Source of the DNA: Ardenticatenia bacterium
Lineage (GTDB): Bacteria; Chloroflexota; Anaerolineae; Ardenticatenales; Ardenticatenaceae
Direction of reading: 5' to 3'
Assembly: GCA_030949995.1 (NCBI GenBank)
Contig: JAUZRY010000064.1
Coordinates: 1 to 34,498, forward strand
DNA: 34,498 nucleotides
Both the position numbers and the translations under genes were made by a program. Under the pieces are notes generated by a model. That model did not search any database and was not told the DNA's origin. It saw nothing but the letters and a program-made list of their open reading frames with translations. Within the stretch, counting starts at the first letter, position 1, and the number at the start of each line of letters is the position of its first letter. Below, piece by piece: positions 1-8,768 of this stretch.

Positions 1-252
1 ACATCGGTGCTCCTCGTTGAACTTGTTCACGATGCGCTCCATCGCTTGGGCATCGCCGCTGTGGAACAAGGTGGCGAACCAGAGGGTAATGGGCTCGGCC
101 TTCGGCGCTGTGGGCGGTGGGGCAGGCGCTGTGGGCGGTGGGGCAGCCGCTTTGGGGGTGGGCGTGGGCGTTGGGCTTTGGGCACACCCTGCTGCCAACC
201 CCACAAGTAGTATGAAGGCAACCAAGCTCCATCCCAATGAGCGCGAGTTCAT
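1..252 (-). CDS. Sugar-type ABC transporter substrate-binding lipoprotein (N-terminal part)
   Basis: Only the first 84 codons are present; the gene runs off the left edge. The ATG (250-252) follows a strong GGAGGAGG ribosome site. Residues 1-22 are a signal peptide ending in the lipobox LAAG-C, with Cys23 as the expected lipidated residue. A low-complexity Pro/Ala/Thr spacer follows (about 26-52), then EPITLWF and a stretch resembling the N-terminus of family 1 extracellular sugar-binding proteins (CUT1 type). Such proteins sit outside the membrane and deliver oligosaccharides to an ABC permease. It lies 91 bp downstream of the aldolase gene on the same strand, so a sugar or sugar-acid substrate is likely but not proven. 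The permease and ATPase genes would be expected beyond the window. The lipoprotein call is firm; the substrate is unknown. Confidence 0.8.
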   Translation of the reverse strand, partial: MNSRSLGWSLVAFILLVGLAAGCAQSPTPTPTPKAAAPPPTAPAPPPTAPKAEPITLWFATLFHSGDAQAMERIVNKFNEEHRC

Positions 253-343
253 GGCGGTCCTCCTCCTTTCCTGTCGTCCTGGTTTCACGTTCTGTTTCCC
301 CCGGGATGACGGCTGTCGGCCTTTTTCTGCTCTTGCTGAGTTC

Positions 344-1252
344 TCACCTCCCTTCAGGCCCCTCTTGGAGCACCTGTTGAAGTCGCTGCCAGCGGTCACG
401 GATGACCTCAGGCGACGCCACCGAGAGCGGCGCCCGCACCTCCGCCCCCACTGCCAATCCGCGCATCTGAAGCATCCCTTTGAGGAGAGAAAAGTCACTT
501 CCGTCCTTCAAGATCTGACGCACCCTGTTCAAACGCTGTTGGAGATCGCGCGCGGTGTCCACATCACCTGCCCGTGCTGCGCGGTACAGGCGCACCACTA
601 GTTCGGGCACCACATTGGCGTTTCCGGAAACGCAGGCCAGGCACCCCATGGCCACGGCGGGGAAGATGTGGGCATCTGTACCATTGGCCACGGTAAAGGA
701 AAGGGGACGCAGGCGAAGCAGGGTCACCAAGTATTCCAGCGATCCGCTGCTGTCCTTCACCCCAACAATATTGGGACAGGCCTCCACCAAACGCCGCACC
801 AAGGGGATCGGAAGAGGGTTTCCCGTGGTCGCAGGAATGTTGTACAGATAGAGGGGAAGCTCGGGAACATGCTCGGCCACAGCCGCAAAATGGCGGAAGA
901 GGGCCTCGTTGGTGTAGGAGTAGTAATACGGCGCGAACACCGCCGCAGCATCCGCGCCGATTCCATGGGCGTGCTCGGTCAGGGCACATGCTTCCTCTGT
1001 GGTGATCGCTCCAGTATGCACAATGACCGGCACTCGTCCTGCCACCGCGCTCACCACGGTCTCCGCAAGAGCGCGCCGTTCATCCAGCGTCAGCAACGGC
1101 CCTTCTCCGGTCGTCCCACAGGGAAACAGCCCACTGACTCCGTGTTCGAGAAGAAACTCCACCAATTCCCGCATCCCTGCGTGGTCAATGTGTCCGTTTC
1201 CGTCGTACAACGTGACAATCGGCACCACGATCCCTTCAAGTTGTCTGTGCAT
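344..1252 (-). CDS. DapA/NanA-family aldolase (dihydrodipicolinate synthase / N-acetylneuraminate lyase family)
   Basis: A 302-residue TIM-barrel class I aldolase of usual family length. Visible signatures are GTTGE at residues 46-50 (carboxylate-binding loop), YLYNIP with the catalytic Tyr137, and GVKDSSG with the Schiff-base Lys166. The frame stays open far upstream, but the family N-terminus matches [11 protein letters not shown], so I start at the ATG at 1250-1252; this overlaps the end of the sialidase-like gene by 17 bp. Family members cleave or condense pyruvate with an aldehyde (DapA, NanA, 2-keto-3-deoxygluconate aldolase). Neighbours (IclR regulator, sialidase-like protein, sugar-binding lipoprotein) favour a catabolic lyase such as N-acetylneuraminate lyase over lysine biosynthesis. 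Exact substrate cannot be read from the motifs. Confidence 0.85.
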   Translation of the reverse strand: MHRQLEGIVVPIVTLYDGNGHIDHAGMRELVEFLLEHGVSGLFPCGTTGEGPLLTLDERRALAETVVSAVAGRVPVIVHTGAITTEEACALTEHAHGIGADAAAVFAPYYYSYTNEALFRHFAAVAEHVPELPLYLYNIPATTGNPLPIPLVRRLVEACPNIVGVKDSSGSLEYLVTLLRLRPLSFTVANGTDAHIFPAVAMGCLACVSGNANVVPELVVRLYRAARAGDVDTARDLQQRLNRVRQILKDGSDFSLLKGMLQMRGLAVGAEVRAPLSVASPEVIRDRWQRLQQVLQEGPEGR

Positions 1253-2230
1253 TGACCAAGCGCTCCAGATGTAAGTGCTCTCCTCGAAGCAACCATGGCT
1301 CAGTAAAGTAGGCATGTTGAATGTGTGTGCGACGATAGGTGTACACCACGTGAATCTCGCCGTTGGTATGGTGCCACATGGTCGGGTAGGAGAATTCCGC
1401 GAGCCCCTTCTCCAGGAGGCGCTGTCTCCACCCCTCCTCACCGTGGGCAGCAATGGCGACTGCGAGGGGAGTACGCATCGTCGTACTCGGGTTATAGGCC
1501 AAGGCCAGCCGTCCGCTGTGGAGGCGAACCAGATCAAAGCCGGAGTTCGGGTTTGGCCAGGGGGTCGGCACGGGGGGAGACCATGTCTCTCCGCCGTCCT
1601 CGGATTCCGTTCGCCAGATAACGCCCCCGGCCCCTCCGGGGCGCAAGTAGGCCAGCAAACGCCCATTGGCCACAGGCACTACGGTGGGATGAATGTTGCC
1701 CGGCGGTGTTATGATGGGCTCGGTCAGGTGCCATGTTCGCCCTTCATCGTCGGAGATCATCATGAAGGAGACCCAGCGGTTCTCATCGTACACGGGAAGA
1801 ATCAGACGATCTCCCATCCAGAGGGGTTTGCTGCGAAACATCAGCCCGGGGTGTTCCATGAGGGGCTCCGGCGGGGACCACGTGCGGCCGCCGTCCGCAG
1901 AACGCTGTAGGTACGGTTGGCTGGACCGCCAGTCTGGCCCATGATCACGACGAAGAAGAGCCACAGATCACCCCGGGGGTGAACCCAGAAGACAGGCTGG
2001 CCTACTGCGCGTTCGGGCATAGCCGCGATCACTTGGGGAGGCGTCCAAGCCCTCCGTGATGGCGACCAGCGGGCAGCCATAATGACCTGATCAGGCGCCG
2101 TCTCAAAAGCGCCGGCAAACCAGGCGGCGAGCAAGGTTCCATCCGGCAGTTCCACCAGGGTGGCGCAGTGGGCCATGCGAGGTGTGGACACTGACGGGTG
2201 GAAGACAGGTTGAGTCTGCACCCCACTCAT
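1236..2230 (-). CDS. Sialidase-like BNR/Asp-box protein, interrupted by one frameshift
   Basis: The protein is split between two frames. The N-terminal part starts at the ATG at 2228-2230, which overlaps the IclR stop by 4 bp, and the C-terminal part ends at 1236. Restoring one base near 1934 (GACTGG read as GGACTGG on the coding strand) gives a continuous protein of about 331 residues. Three Asp-box motifs are visible: [16 protein letters not shown] and SEDGGETW. With the N-terminal [21 protein letters not shown] they define a six-bladed sialidase/neuraminidase-like beta-propeller. No signal peptide is evident, so it would act in the cytoplasm or leave by another route. Members include exo-alpha-sialidases and uncharacterised glycoside hydrolases. 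The context with a NanA-family aldolase supports sialic-acid or related sugar use. The break looks like a sequencing error because both halves are well conserved. Confidence 0.75.
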
Positions 2231-3013
2231 CGCCGCAGCACCTCCGGTACAGCGGACAGCCGAGGAGGCACATAGCCCATGCGCCGGGAGATTTCATCGG
2301 CAACGTGCATCACACGTGCGCTCAACTCCTCCAGCCGGACACCAATGATGTCCGGGTCGGTCCCCGAAACACTGCATGAACCCAAAATGCGGCCAGTCGC
2401 GGTGTAGATAGCAGCACCGACACAATATGTGCCCACCTCGTGTTCGCCCCGGTCCACAGCGAATCCCAGTTCCCGAACGCGACTCAGCTCCTCACGCAAG
2501 GCCTCAGGATCAGTAAGCGTGTGCTCTGTAAATGCCACCAGCCCCTGCCGCCGGATAAAACCTTCCACCTCCTCCGGCGCAAGGGCCGCCAGAATCGCTT
2601 TACCCACCGCCGTACAGTGCAAGAGCACCCGCTCGCCAATGGCAGTGCGGGCCAGCAGGCGTCGACGGGGATTCCACGGCGTAGATGTAGAGGGCATAAT
2701 CACCATCACGTACCGTGAGATACACACTTTCCCGGGACACGTCCGCCAACTCCCGCAGTAATGGAGCTGCCCGGTCTCGCACCTCAACGTTGACCCGAAC
2801 CGCTTGCGTTACGGGAATAAGCGCCGCGCCCAGAGCGTACCGCCCATCCTCCGTGCGTTCCACCCACCCGTAATGGACCAAGGTGGCAAGCAGGTTGTGC
2901 ACTGTCGCTTTTGGCAACCCAAGACGGCGCGAAATTTCAGCTAATGTCAAACGAGATTCTTCAGGTGAAAAGAGATTTACAATCTCTATGGCTTTGGAAA
3001 CACTTTTTATCAT
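2227..3013 (-). CDS. IclR-family transcriptional regulator, one frameshift
   Basis: Starts at the ATG at 3011-3013. Residues about 1-60 form the winged helix-turn-helix typical of IclR ([21 protein letters not shown]). The C-terminal effector domain lies in a second frame and includes [10 protein letters not shown] and a segment with [12 protein letters not shown] near the ligand pocket. The switch falls in the G run 2667-2670; removing one base gives a 261-residue protein, the usual family length. IclR regulators bind small acids or sugars and repress or activate adjacent catabolic genes. Here the gene is first in the minus-strand operon and its stop overlaps the sialidase start. A promoter and dyad lie directly upstream, which suggests autoregulation of the whole operon. 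Confidence 0.85.
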
Positions 3014-3093
3014 CTGGACCTCACGTTAACCTCGAGCACACCGGGTCACCATAGTGGCACCTTCGGAAAACACGAATTGCGTTCATCATTGAT

Positions 3094-3108
3094 GAATAGT
3101 ATTCTATT
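3094..3108. promoter_or_regulatory. Candidate operator dyad over the iclR -10 box
   Basis: GAATA-G-TATTC (3094-3104) is a perfect dyad, and AATAG-TATT-CTATT (3095-3108) is a second overlapping one. Both cover the predicted -10 box and start site of the IclR gene. Placement fits autorepression by the IclR protein, which is inference from position only. Confidence 0.45.
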
Positions 3109-3129
3109 ATATAAAATCCAATTTGTCAA
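3101..3129 (-). promoter_or_regulatory. Sigma-70 type promoter of the iclR-sialidase-aldolase operon
   Basis: On the minus strand the -35 box TTGACA (3124-3129) is separated by 17 bp from the -10 box TAGAAT (3101-3106). The region is markedly AT-rich compared with its surroundings. Predicted transcription would start near 3094, about 80 nt before the iclR ATG. Confidence 0.75.
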
Positions 3130-3194
3130 ATGCCCCCGAGACCTGGATGGGACTCTTAGCGGTGACGATCACCCTAGGTACTCGTGGGGTACTG

Positions 3195-3223
3195 TTGACG
3201 ACAATCCAGCTTGGGAGTAAAAT
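3195..3223 (+). promoter_or_regulatory. Sigma-70 type promoter upstream of ftsY
   Basis: The -35 box TTGACG (3195-3200), a 17-bp spacer and the -10 box TAAAAT (3218-3223) match consensus well. An in-frame TTG at 3211 falls inside this promoter, so it cannot be the translation start of a transcript made here. This supports the GTG at 3287 as the ftsY start. The promoter is divergent from that of iclR and probably drives the ftsY-htpG-prfB-trmD cluster. Confidence 0.65.
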
Positions 3224-3286
3224 TCCGGGGTTGGGCCGGTCTCGCCTCAACACGGCCCAACCAACTCACCCGACGGAGGACGCCAC

Positions 3287-4222
3287 GTGATTTTAGGACG
3301 GGCCAAAGCCTTCGTGAAAGCCTGCGCAAGACGCGCGAGACGATCTTCGGCCAAGTCGCCGGGCTCTTCGGTGCCGGTGACATTGACGACCTCTTCTGGG
3401 AGGACTTGGAGGCCCTGCTCATCCAGGGCGACGTGGGCGTTCAGACCACCCTAGCCCTCGTCGAGTGGCTCCAGGACCAGGTGGCCGAGCGCCACCTCTG
3501 GCGCACTGACCAAGTGCGCGACTTGCTCAAGGAGCGCATGGTTCACATCCTCGAATCCGTACAGGCCCCCTACCTGCCGGGCGAGCGCATGTTGAACGTG
3601 GTCTTGATCGTGGGGGTGAACGGCTCGGGCAAGACCACCACCATCGCCAAACTGGCCCGCTGGCACAAGGAACGCGGCGACCGCGTCGTGCTCGCCGCGG
3701 CCGACACCTTCCGCGCCGCCGCCATTGATCAGCTCAAGGTGTGGGGCGAGCGCGTGGGGGTAGACGTGATCGCCCATCAGCCGGGCAGTGACCCTGGTGC
3801 CGTGGTCTTCGACGCCATCCGCACGGCCTTCGGGCGGAGAAAGGCCAACGTGGTCATCGTGGACACGGCCGGCCGACTCCAGACCCAGTACAACCTGATG
3901 CAGGAGCTGGCCAAAATTCGCAGCGTAGCCGCCAAACAAGTCCACCAAGCTCCCCACGAGACGCTGTTGGTGCTGGACGCCACCACCGGCCAAAACGCCC
4001 TCTCTCAGGCCCATAAGTTCCGCGAGACGGCCGGCGTGACGGGCGTTGTGCTCTCCAAGCTGGACAGCACGGCCAAAGGGGGCATGGCCTTGGCCATCGC
4101 CCACGAGCTGGGTTTGCCCATCAAGTTCGTGGGCACAGGGGAACGTGCCGAGGACCTCGCCCCCCTTTGACCCCCGCGAGTTCGTCGAGGGGCTCTTCGG
4201 CAACGGGGCCACCCCTGAGTGA
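3287..4222 (+). CDS. ftsY: Signal recognition particle receptor FtsY, two apparent indels
   Basis: FtsY is the membrane-associated SRP-receptor GTPase that hands ribosome-nascent chains to the translocon. The NG domain is complete: [10 protein letters not shown] (G1), DTFRAAA (G2), DTAGR (G3) and SKLD (G4), after an N-domain with [12 protein letters not shown] start at the GTG at 3287, which sits 7 nt after GGAGG; reading MILGRAK into [11 protein letters not shown] needs one extra A in the A run 3305-3307. Near the 3' end the C run 4160-4165 has one base too many: the open frame stops at 4170, while the shifted frame gives the conserved [12 protein letters not shown] tail ending at 4222. The two corrections cancel, giving 311 residues. 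There is no acidic A-domain, as in many short FtsY proteins. Confidence 0.9.
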
Positions 4223-4271
4223 TGCCCATTTCCCGACCACCAACATACTTTGGGTACGGCGGAGGTGAAAA

Positions 4272-6173
4272 ATGGCTCAGGTACAGGAACCCGCGGTCGA
4301 ACAGCACGAATTCCGGGCCGAAGTGCGCCAGTTGCTCGACATCCTGGCGCGTTCCCTCTACACGGAGCGCGAGATCTTCTTGCGCGAGCTCATTTCCAAC
4401 GCCTCCGACGCCCTCAACCGCCTCCAGTTCGAGATGCTCACCACCCAGGAGGTGCTCGACCCGGAGGCGGAGCTGGCCATCCGCATCCAGGCGGACAAAG
4501 AACAGCGCACCGTCACCGTCTCGGACACCGGCATCGGCATGACCCGGGAGGAGCTTCTCCAGAACTTGGGCACCATCGCCCACTCCGGCGCGCGGACCTT
4601 CCTCCGCCAGCTCCAGGAGGGGCAGATCTCGCCGGAGCGCATCATCGGCCAGTTCGGCGTGGGGTTCTACTCCGTCTTCATGGTGGCCGAGGAGGTGACG
4701 GTCACCACGCGCTCCTACCGACCCGACGCCCAAGCGTGGTCGTGGACCTCACGCGGCGACGGCACCTACACCGTGGCGCCCACCCAGAAGGCCGAACGGG
4801 GCACCACGGTAACTGTGAAGCTCAAGGAAGAGGCTGCTGAGTTCGCTGACGAGTGGCGCCTGGAACAAATTGTCCGCCGCCATTCCAACTACATCTCCTT
4901 TCCCATCTACGTGGGAGAACGGGTGGTCAACCGCCAGGTCGCCCTCTGGCGCCAGATGCCCTCCGAAGTTCAGGAGGAAGACTACATCCAATTTTACCGC
5001 GAGCTCACCTTGGACACGGAGAAGCCCCTCCTCTGGCTCCACATCGTGACCGACGCGCCGGTCAACATTCGCAGCATCCTCTACGTGCCCAGCCGGCGGG
5101 AGTGGGGTCTGCTGCCCGGACTGCGTTCCGAGTACGGCCTACGCCTCTACTCGCGTCAGGTGCTCATCCAGGAGCACACCAGCGACTTGCTCCCGGCTCA
5201 CTTCCGCTTTGTGGAGGGCGTGGTGGACTCCGAGGACGTGCCCCTCAACGTCTCCCGCGAGGCCGTCCAGCAGGATCCCATGCTCCGCCATATCCGGCGC
5301 GCCCTGACAGCCAGGCTGGTCAAGGAACTGAAGGCCCTGGCCGAACAAGACCCCGACCGGTACGCCACCTTCTGGCGGGAATTCGGCCCCTTCCTCAAGG
5401 AGGGAGTAGCCACCGACCCTTCGAGCCACGACGACCTGAAGGACCTGCTGCGCTTTCACTCCTCCCACGCCGAAGGAGATGGGCTCGTCTCCTTGGCGGC
5501 CTATGTAGCCCGCATGAAGCCCGACCAGAAGGCCATCTACTACGTGGTGGGCGACGACCTCACCTCGGTGCGCCACAGCCCCCACTTGGATCCCTTCCGC
5601 TCCCAACAGGTCGAAGTGCTCTACCTGGTGGAGCCGGTGGACACCTTTGCCGTGCTCGCCCTTCGCGAGTACGAGGGTTATCCCTTCCGCAACGTCGAGG
5701 ACGCTGACATCGAGGCCTTGCGCGTCGAAGTGCCTCACGACGAGGAGGCCGACGCCCCATTCCAAGCCCTCGTGGAACGCGTCAGGGCCATCCTCGGCGA
5801 CCGGGTGGCCGACGTGCGCGCCTCTCAACACCTCATCACCAGCCCCTGCCGTCTCGTGGCCCCGGAGAGTGGGCCCGAGCGGGAATTGGCCCGCGTGCGC
5901 CGGCTGCTGGACCAGGAGTTCGAGGTGCCCAAGCGCATCCTGGAACTCAACCCACGCCACACCCTGGTGCGTCATCTGGCGACCATGCAGGCCACCACCC
6001 CCGACGACCCATTGCTGCCCATGATCGTCGAACAACTCTTCGAGAACGCGCTGTTAGTTGAGGGCCTGCTGCCCAACCCGGCGGCCATGACACCCCGCAT
6101 CCAGGCCCTCATGGAAGCGGCCGTGAACGCGCGAGTACAAACACCCACAACTCACCAGGAGGATACCCCATGA
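4272..6173 (+). CDS. htpG: Molecular chaperone HtpG (Hsp90)
   Basis: A 633-residue intact protein matching the length of bacterial Hsp90. The N-terminal GHKL ATPase domain shows ELISNASDA (catalytic Glu and ATP-contact Asn), DTGIGM and GQFGVGFYS. The middle domain holds RRWG-type and VDSEDVPLNVSRE segments, and the C-terminal dimerisation domain ends with LEGLLPNP-like sequence. It works in the cytosol in ATP-driven folding of client proteins. The ATG follows GGAGG with a short A-rich spacer. The stop overlaps the prfB start by 4 bp (ATGA), so translation is probably coupled. Confidence 0.97.
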   Translation: MAQVQEPAVEQHEFRAEVRQLLDILARSLYTEREIFLRELISNASDALNRLQFEMLTTQEVLDPEAELAIRIQADKEQRTVTVSDTGIGMTREELLQNLGTIAHSGARTFLRQLQEGQISPERIIGQFGVGFYSVFMVAEEVTVTTRSYRPDAQAWSWTSRGDGTYTVAPTQKAERGTTVTVKLKEEAAEFADEWRLEQIVRRHSNYISFPIYVGERVVNRQVALWRQMPSEVQEEDYIQFYRELTLDTEKPLLWLHIVTDAPVNIRSILYVPSRREWGLLPGLRSEYGLRLYSRQVLIQEHTSDLLPAHFRFVEGVVDSEDVPLNVSREAVQQDPMLRHIRRALTARLVKELKALAEQDPDRYATFWREFGPFLKEGVATDPSSHDDLKDLLRFHSSHAEGDGLVSLAAYVARMKPDQKAIYYVVGDDLTSVRHSPHLDPFRSQQVEVLYLVEPVDTFAVLALREYEGYPFRNVEDADIEALRVEVPHDEEADAPFQALVERVRAILGDRVADVRASQHLITSPCRLVAPESGPERELARVRRLLDQEFEVPKRILELNPRHTLVRHLATMQATTPDDPLLPMIVEQLFENALLVEGLLPNPAAMTPRIQALMEAAVNARVQTPTTHQEDTP

Positions 6174-7292
6174 AAGAGCTCCGCGCCCGTCTCGACCAGG
6201 TGTTGGCCCGCACGTACGGCATCCTGGAGCGTCTTTGACATCCCTGGGAAAGAGGCAGAACTGAAAACCCTGGAAGAAGAGGCCAACAGGACTGATTTCT
6301 GGAACGACTCCCGCCGAGCACAACAACTCATGCGGCGCATGTCCCAGCTCCGCGACCAAGTGGCCCTGTGGCGCGGCTTCGAGCGCCGTGCCCACGACGC
6401 CCTGGAGCTGCTGGAGCTGGCCGGGACGGACGACCGTGAGCTCCTGGAGGAGCTGGAACAAGAAGTGGCCCACTTGGAAGAGGAGATCGAAAGCCAAGAG
6501 TTCCGTTTGGCCCTCAGCGGCCCCCACGACGCCGACGACGCCATCCTCTCCATTCACGCCGGCGCCGGGGGCACCGAGAGCCAAGATTGGGCTGAGATGC
6601 TCCTCCGCATGTACCTGCGATGGGCTGAGCACCGGGGTTATCAGACCCACATTCTCGACATGACCGAAGGCGAAGAGGCCGGCATCAAGTCCGTCACCGT
6701 GGAAATCAAGGGGGACTACGCCTACGGCCACCTGAAGGGCGAACACGGCGTCCACCGCCTGGTGCGCATTTCCCCCTTCGACGCCCAGAAGCGCCGCCAC
6801 ACCAGCTTCGCCCTGGTGGAAGTCCTGCCCGTCATTGACGACGACATCGAGATCGACATCAAGCCCGACGACATCGAGGTACAAGTCTTCCGCTCCGGCG
6901 GGCCGGGCGGCCAGCACATGCAGAAGAACGCCACGGCCGTGCGCATCATCCACAAGCCCACCGGCATCGTGGTCCAGTGCCAAAATGAGCGTTCTCAGCG
7001 ACAGAACCGGGAGATGGCCATGCGCGTCCTGCGCAGCCGGCTCTACGAGCTTGAGCACCAGAAACTGGAGGAAGAACGTGCCCGCCTCAAAGGCGAACAC
7101 GTGAGCGCCGAGTGGGGCAACCAGATCCGCTCCTACGTCCTCCACCCGTACCAGATGGTCAAGGACCACCGCACCGGCGTGGAGATCGGCAACGCCCAGG
7201 GAGTGCTCGACGGCAATCTCGACCCCTTGATCGAGGCGTGGTTGAAGCAGCAGGTGTCGGCGGAGAACGTGGCCTCCAAGGAGAACCGGTAG
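6170..7292 (+). CDS. prfB: Peptide chain release factor 2, programmed +1 frameshift
   Basis: RF2 terminates translation at UGA and UAA. The zero frame runs 22 codons from the ATG at 6170 (after AGGAGG) to an in-frame TGA at 6236-6238. The +1 frame then continues with DIPGKEAELK to a TAG at 7290-7292. The product of about 373 residues has a coiled N-domain, the SPF anticodon-like tripeptide at about 201-203, which specifies RF2 rather than RF1, and the catalytic GGQ at about 246-248 in RSGGPGGQHMQKN. The interruption is not an error: CTT TGA C is the conserved RF2 slip site, so low RF2 raises frameshifting and RF2 synthesis. Overlaps htpG by 4 bp; trmD follows after 3 bp. Confidence 0.97.
6226..6239 (+). 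promoter_or_regulatory. prfB: RF2 autoregulatory frameshift signal
   Basis: GGAG (6226-6229), a 3-nt gap, then CTT TGA C (6233-6239). The purine element acts as an internal Shine-Dalgarno and the CUU-decoding tRNA slips +1 onto UUU when UGA is decoded slowly. Element order and the 3-nt gap are as in the well-studied E. coli prfB site. Codon phase was checked from the ATG at 6170: CTT is codon 22. Confidence 0.93.
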
Positions 7293-7295
7293 GGA

Positions 7296-8084
7296 ATGCG
7301 GTTCGACATTTTCACGCTCTTCCCCGAAATGTTCGAGGGACCGCTCACGGAGAGCATCATCAGGCGAGCTCGCGAAGCGGGCCTCGTCGAAATCCGCCTG
7401 CACAACGTGCGCCACTACGCCACGGACAAACACCGCGTGACGGACGACACCCCCTACGGCGGGGGCGGCGGCATGGTGATGAAGGCTGAGCCGCTCTTCC
7501 GGGCCGTGGAGGCCGTGCTGGGCCTTCCGCCCCGCGGGGCAGGAGAGGCGGTGCCGCCCCCGCCCTGTCCTGTCATCCTGCTTACCCCCCAAGGACGCCC
7601 ATTTACCCAACAGGTGGCCGAGGAGTTGAGCCGCCAGACGAGAGTGGCCCTCCTCTGTGGCCGCTACGAGGGCGTGGACGAGCGGGTGCGGGAGCACTTG
7701 GCCACCGACGAGCTCAGCATCGGCCCATATGTCCTCAGCGGGGGAGAACTGCCCGCCATGGTCATCGTGGACGCCGTCACCCGCCTCCTCCCCGGCGCCT
7801 TGGGAGATCCCGAAGGGGCCCGCCGGGATTCCTTTGCCATGGGCCTCCTCGAACATCCCCACTACACCCGGCCGGCCGACTTCCGGGGCTGGCGCGTGCC
7901 CGACGTGCTCCTCAGCGGCCACCACGGCCGTGTGGCCGAGTGGCGCCGCCACGAGGCCCTCATCCGCACGCTCGTGCGCCGGCCAGAGCTCATCGCCGCC
8001 CACACCTTGACCCAAGCCGACCGTGCCTTCCTGCGCCGCCTCGTCCACCATGTTGATGCCCTGCTCAAGGAGGCAGATCCGTGA
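7296..8084 (+). CDS. trmD: tRNA (guanine-N1-)-methyltransferase TrmD
   Basis: A 262-residue SPOUT-class enzyme that methylates G37 of tRNAs with an adjacent G36, using S-adenosylmethionine, and so prevents frameshifting. Diagnostic sequence includes [13 protein letters not shown] at the start, [27 protein letters not shown] and [13 protein letters not shown] in the trefoil-knot cofactor site. A helical C-terminal domain follows. Usual length, intact. The ATG lies 3 bp after the prfB stop and the TGA overlaps the start of the TenA-family gene (GTGA). The coupling with ftsY and prfB groups translation and protein-export functions. Confidence 0.97.
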   Translation: MRFDIFTLFPEMFEGPLTESIIRRAREAGLVEIRLHNVRHYATDKHRVTDDTPYGGGGGMVMKAEPLFRAVEAVLGLPPRGAGEAVPPPPCPVILLTPQGRPFTQQVAEELSRQTRVALLCGRYEGVDERVREHLATDELSIGPYVLSGGELPAMVIVDAVTRLLPGALGDPEGARRDSFAMGLLEHPHYTRPADFRGWRVPDVLLSGHHGRVAEWRRHEALIRTLVRRPELIAAHTLTQADRAFLRRLVHHVDALLKEADP

Positions 8085-8740
8085 CACCTTCCACCCCCTT
8101 TCACCACCACCTGTTGGCCGTGGCCAAGCCCATTTGGGACGCCACCATAGCTCATCCCTTTCTACTGGCCACGGCCGAGGGCACCATTCCCGACGATACT
8201 TTCGCCACTTGGCTTGTCCAAGACTACTTCTACGTGCGAGAGCTCATCCCCTTCATGGGCGTGCTGATCGCCAAGGCCCCCCCCGACCTGCGCGCCCCCC
8301 TGGCCGAAGCGGTGGTGACCTTCAACCGCGAGCTGGACCTCTTCCGCCGCCAGGCCGCAGACCACGGCATCGCCCTCGACGGCCATCCCATGGCCCCCAC
8401 GTGCCATGCTTATGTCAATTTTATGCTGGTCACAGCCTACAGCCGCCCCTTTGCCCACGCCTTCACCGTCCACTACGCGGCCGAAAAGGCATACTTGGAC
8501 GCCTGGACGTGGGTGAAGCGCCACCAGAAGGCCCCGAGCCGCTGGCAGGCCTTCATTGACAACTGGAGCAGCCCTGCCTTTAGCCAATACGTCACTTGGC
8601 TGGCCCAGACGTTGGACGCCCTGGCCGAGGCGGTCTCCGAGAGCGACCGGGCCGCTATGGAGAAGCTCTTTCTCCTCACAGCGCGCTACGAGTACCTGTT
8701 CTGGGAGATGGCCATGTCCGGCGAGACATGGCCTGTGTGA
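8081..8740 (+). CDS. TenA/THI-4/PqqC-family protein lacking the classical Cys
   Basis: A 219-residue all-helical protein with TenA-family landmarks: [11 protein letters not shown] near the start, QDYFYVRE (Asp48), PTCHAY (Tyr111) and YEYLFWEMA near the C-terminus, which supplies the conserved Glu. TenA enzymes hydrolyse aminopyrimidines in thiamine salvage. The position of the nucleophilic Cys135 of B. subtilis TenA falls in [10 protein letters not shown], which has no Cys, placing this with the Cys-less TenA_E-like group or related proteins of other function. The start is a GTG overlapping the trmD stop. No thiamine gene is adjacent, so a thiamine role is uncertain. The family call is firm, the reaction is not. 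Confidence 0.85.
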   Translation: MTPSTPFHHHLLAVAKPIWDATIAHPFLLATAEGTIPDDTFATWLVQDYFYVRELIPFMGVLIAKAPPDLRAPLAEAVVTFNRELDLFRRQAADHGIALDGHPMAPTCHAYVNFMLVTAYSRPFAHAFTVHYAAEKAYLDAWTWVKRHQKAPSRWQAFIDNWSSPAFSQYVTWLAQTLDALAEAVSESDRAAMEKLFLLTARYEYLFWEMAMSGETWPV

Positions 8741-8768
8741 GCGCGCGAGCACAACAGGAGGAGTCACC

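Noticed and set aside
344-1666. A 440-residue version of the aldolase with a long N-terminal extension
   Set aside because: The extension is an out-of-frame reading of the sialidase-like gene. The family N-terminus begins at the ATG at 1250-1252.
3211-3286. TTG at 3211 as the ftsY start
   Set aside because: It falls inside the promoter boxes (3195-3223). The GTG at 3287 has a GGAGG site and gives the usual FtsY N-terminus with one base restored.
6236-6238. prfB as a pseudogene with a premature stop
   Set aside because: The stop is part of the conserved CTT TGA C recoding site and both frames are conserved.
8000-8081. Possible TPP riboswitch before the TenA-family gene
   Set aside because: The gene overlaps trmD by 4 bp, so there is no untranslated leader to hold one.
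6054-8087. A 677-codon open frame antisense to prfB and trmD
   Set aside because: Its product is a shadow of highly conserved genes on the other strand. Codon pattern in a GC-rich genome keeps antisense frames open, and no ribosome site or family motif is present.
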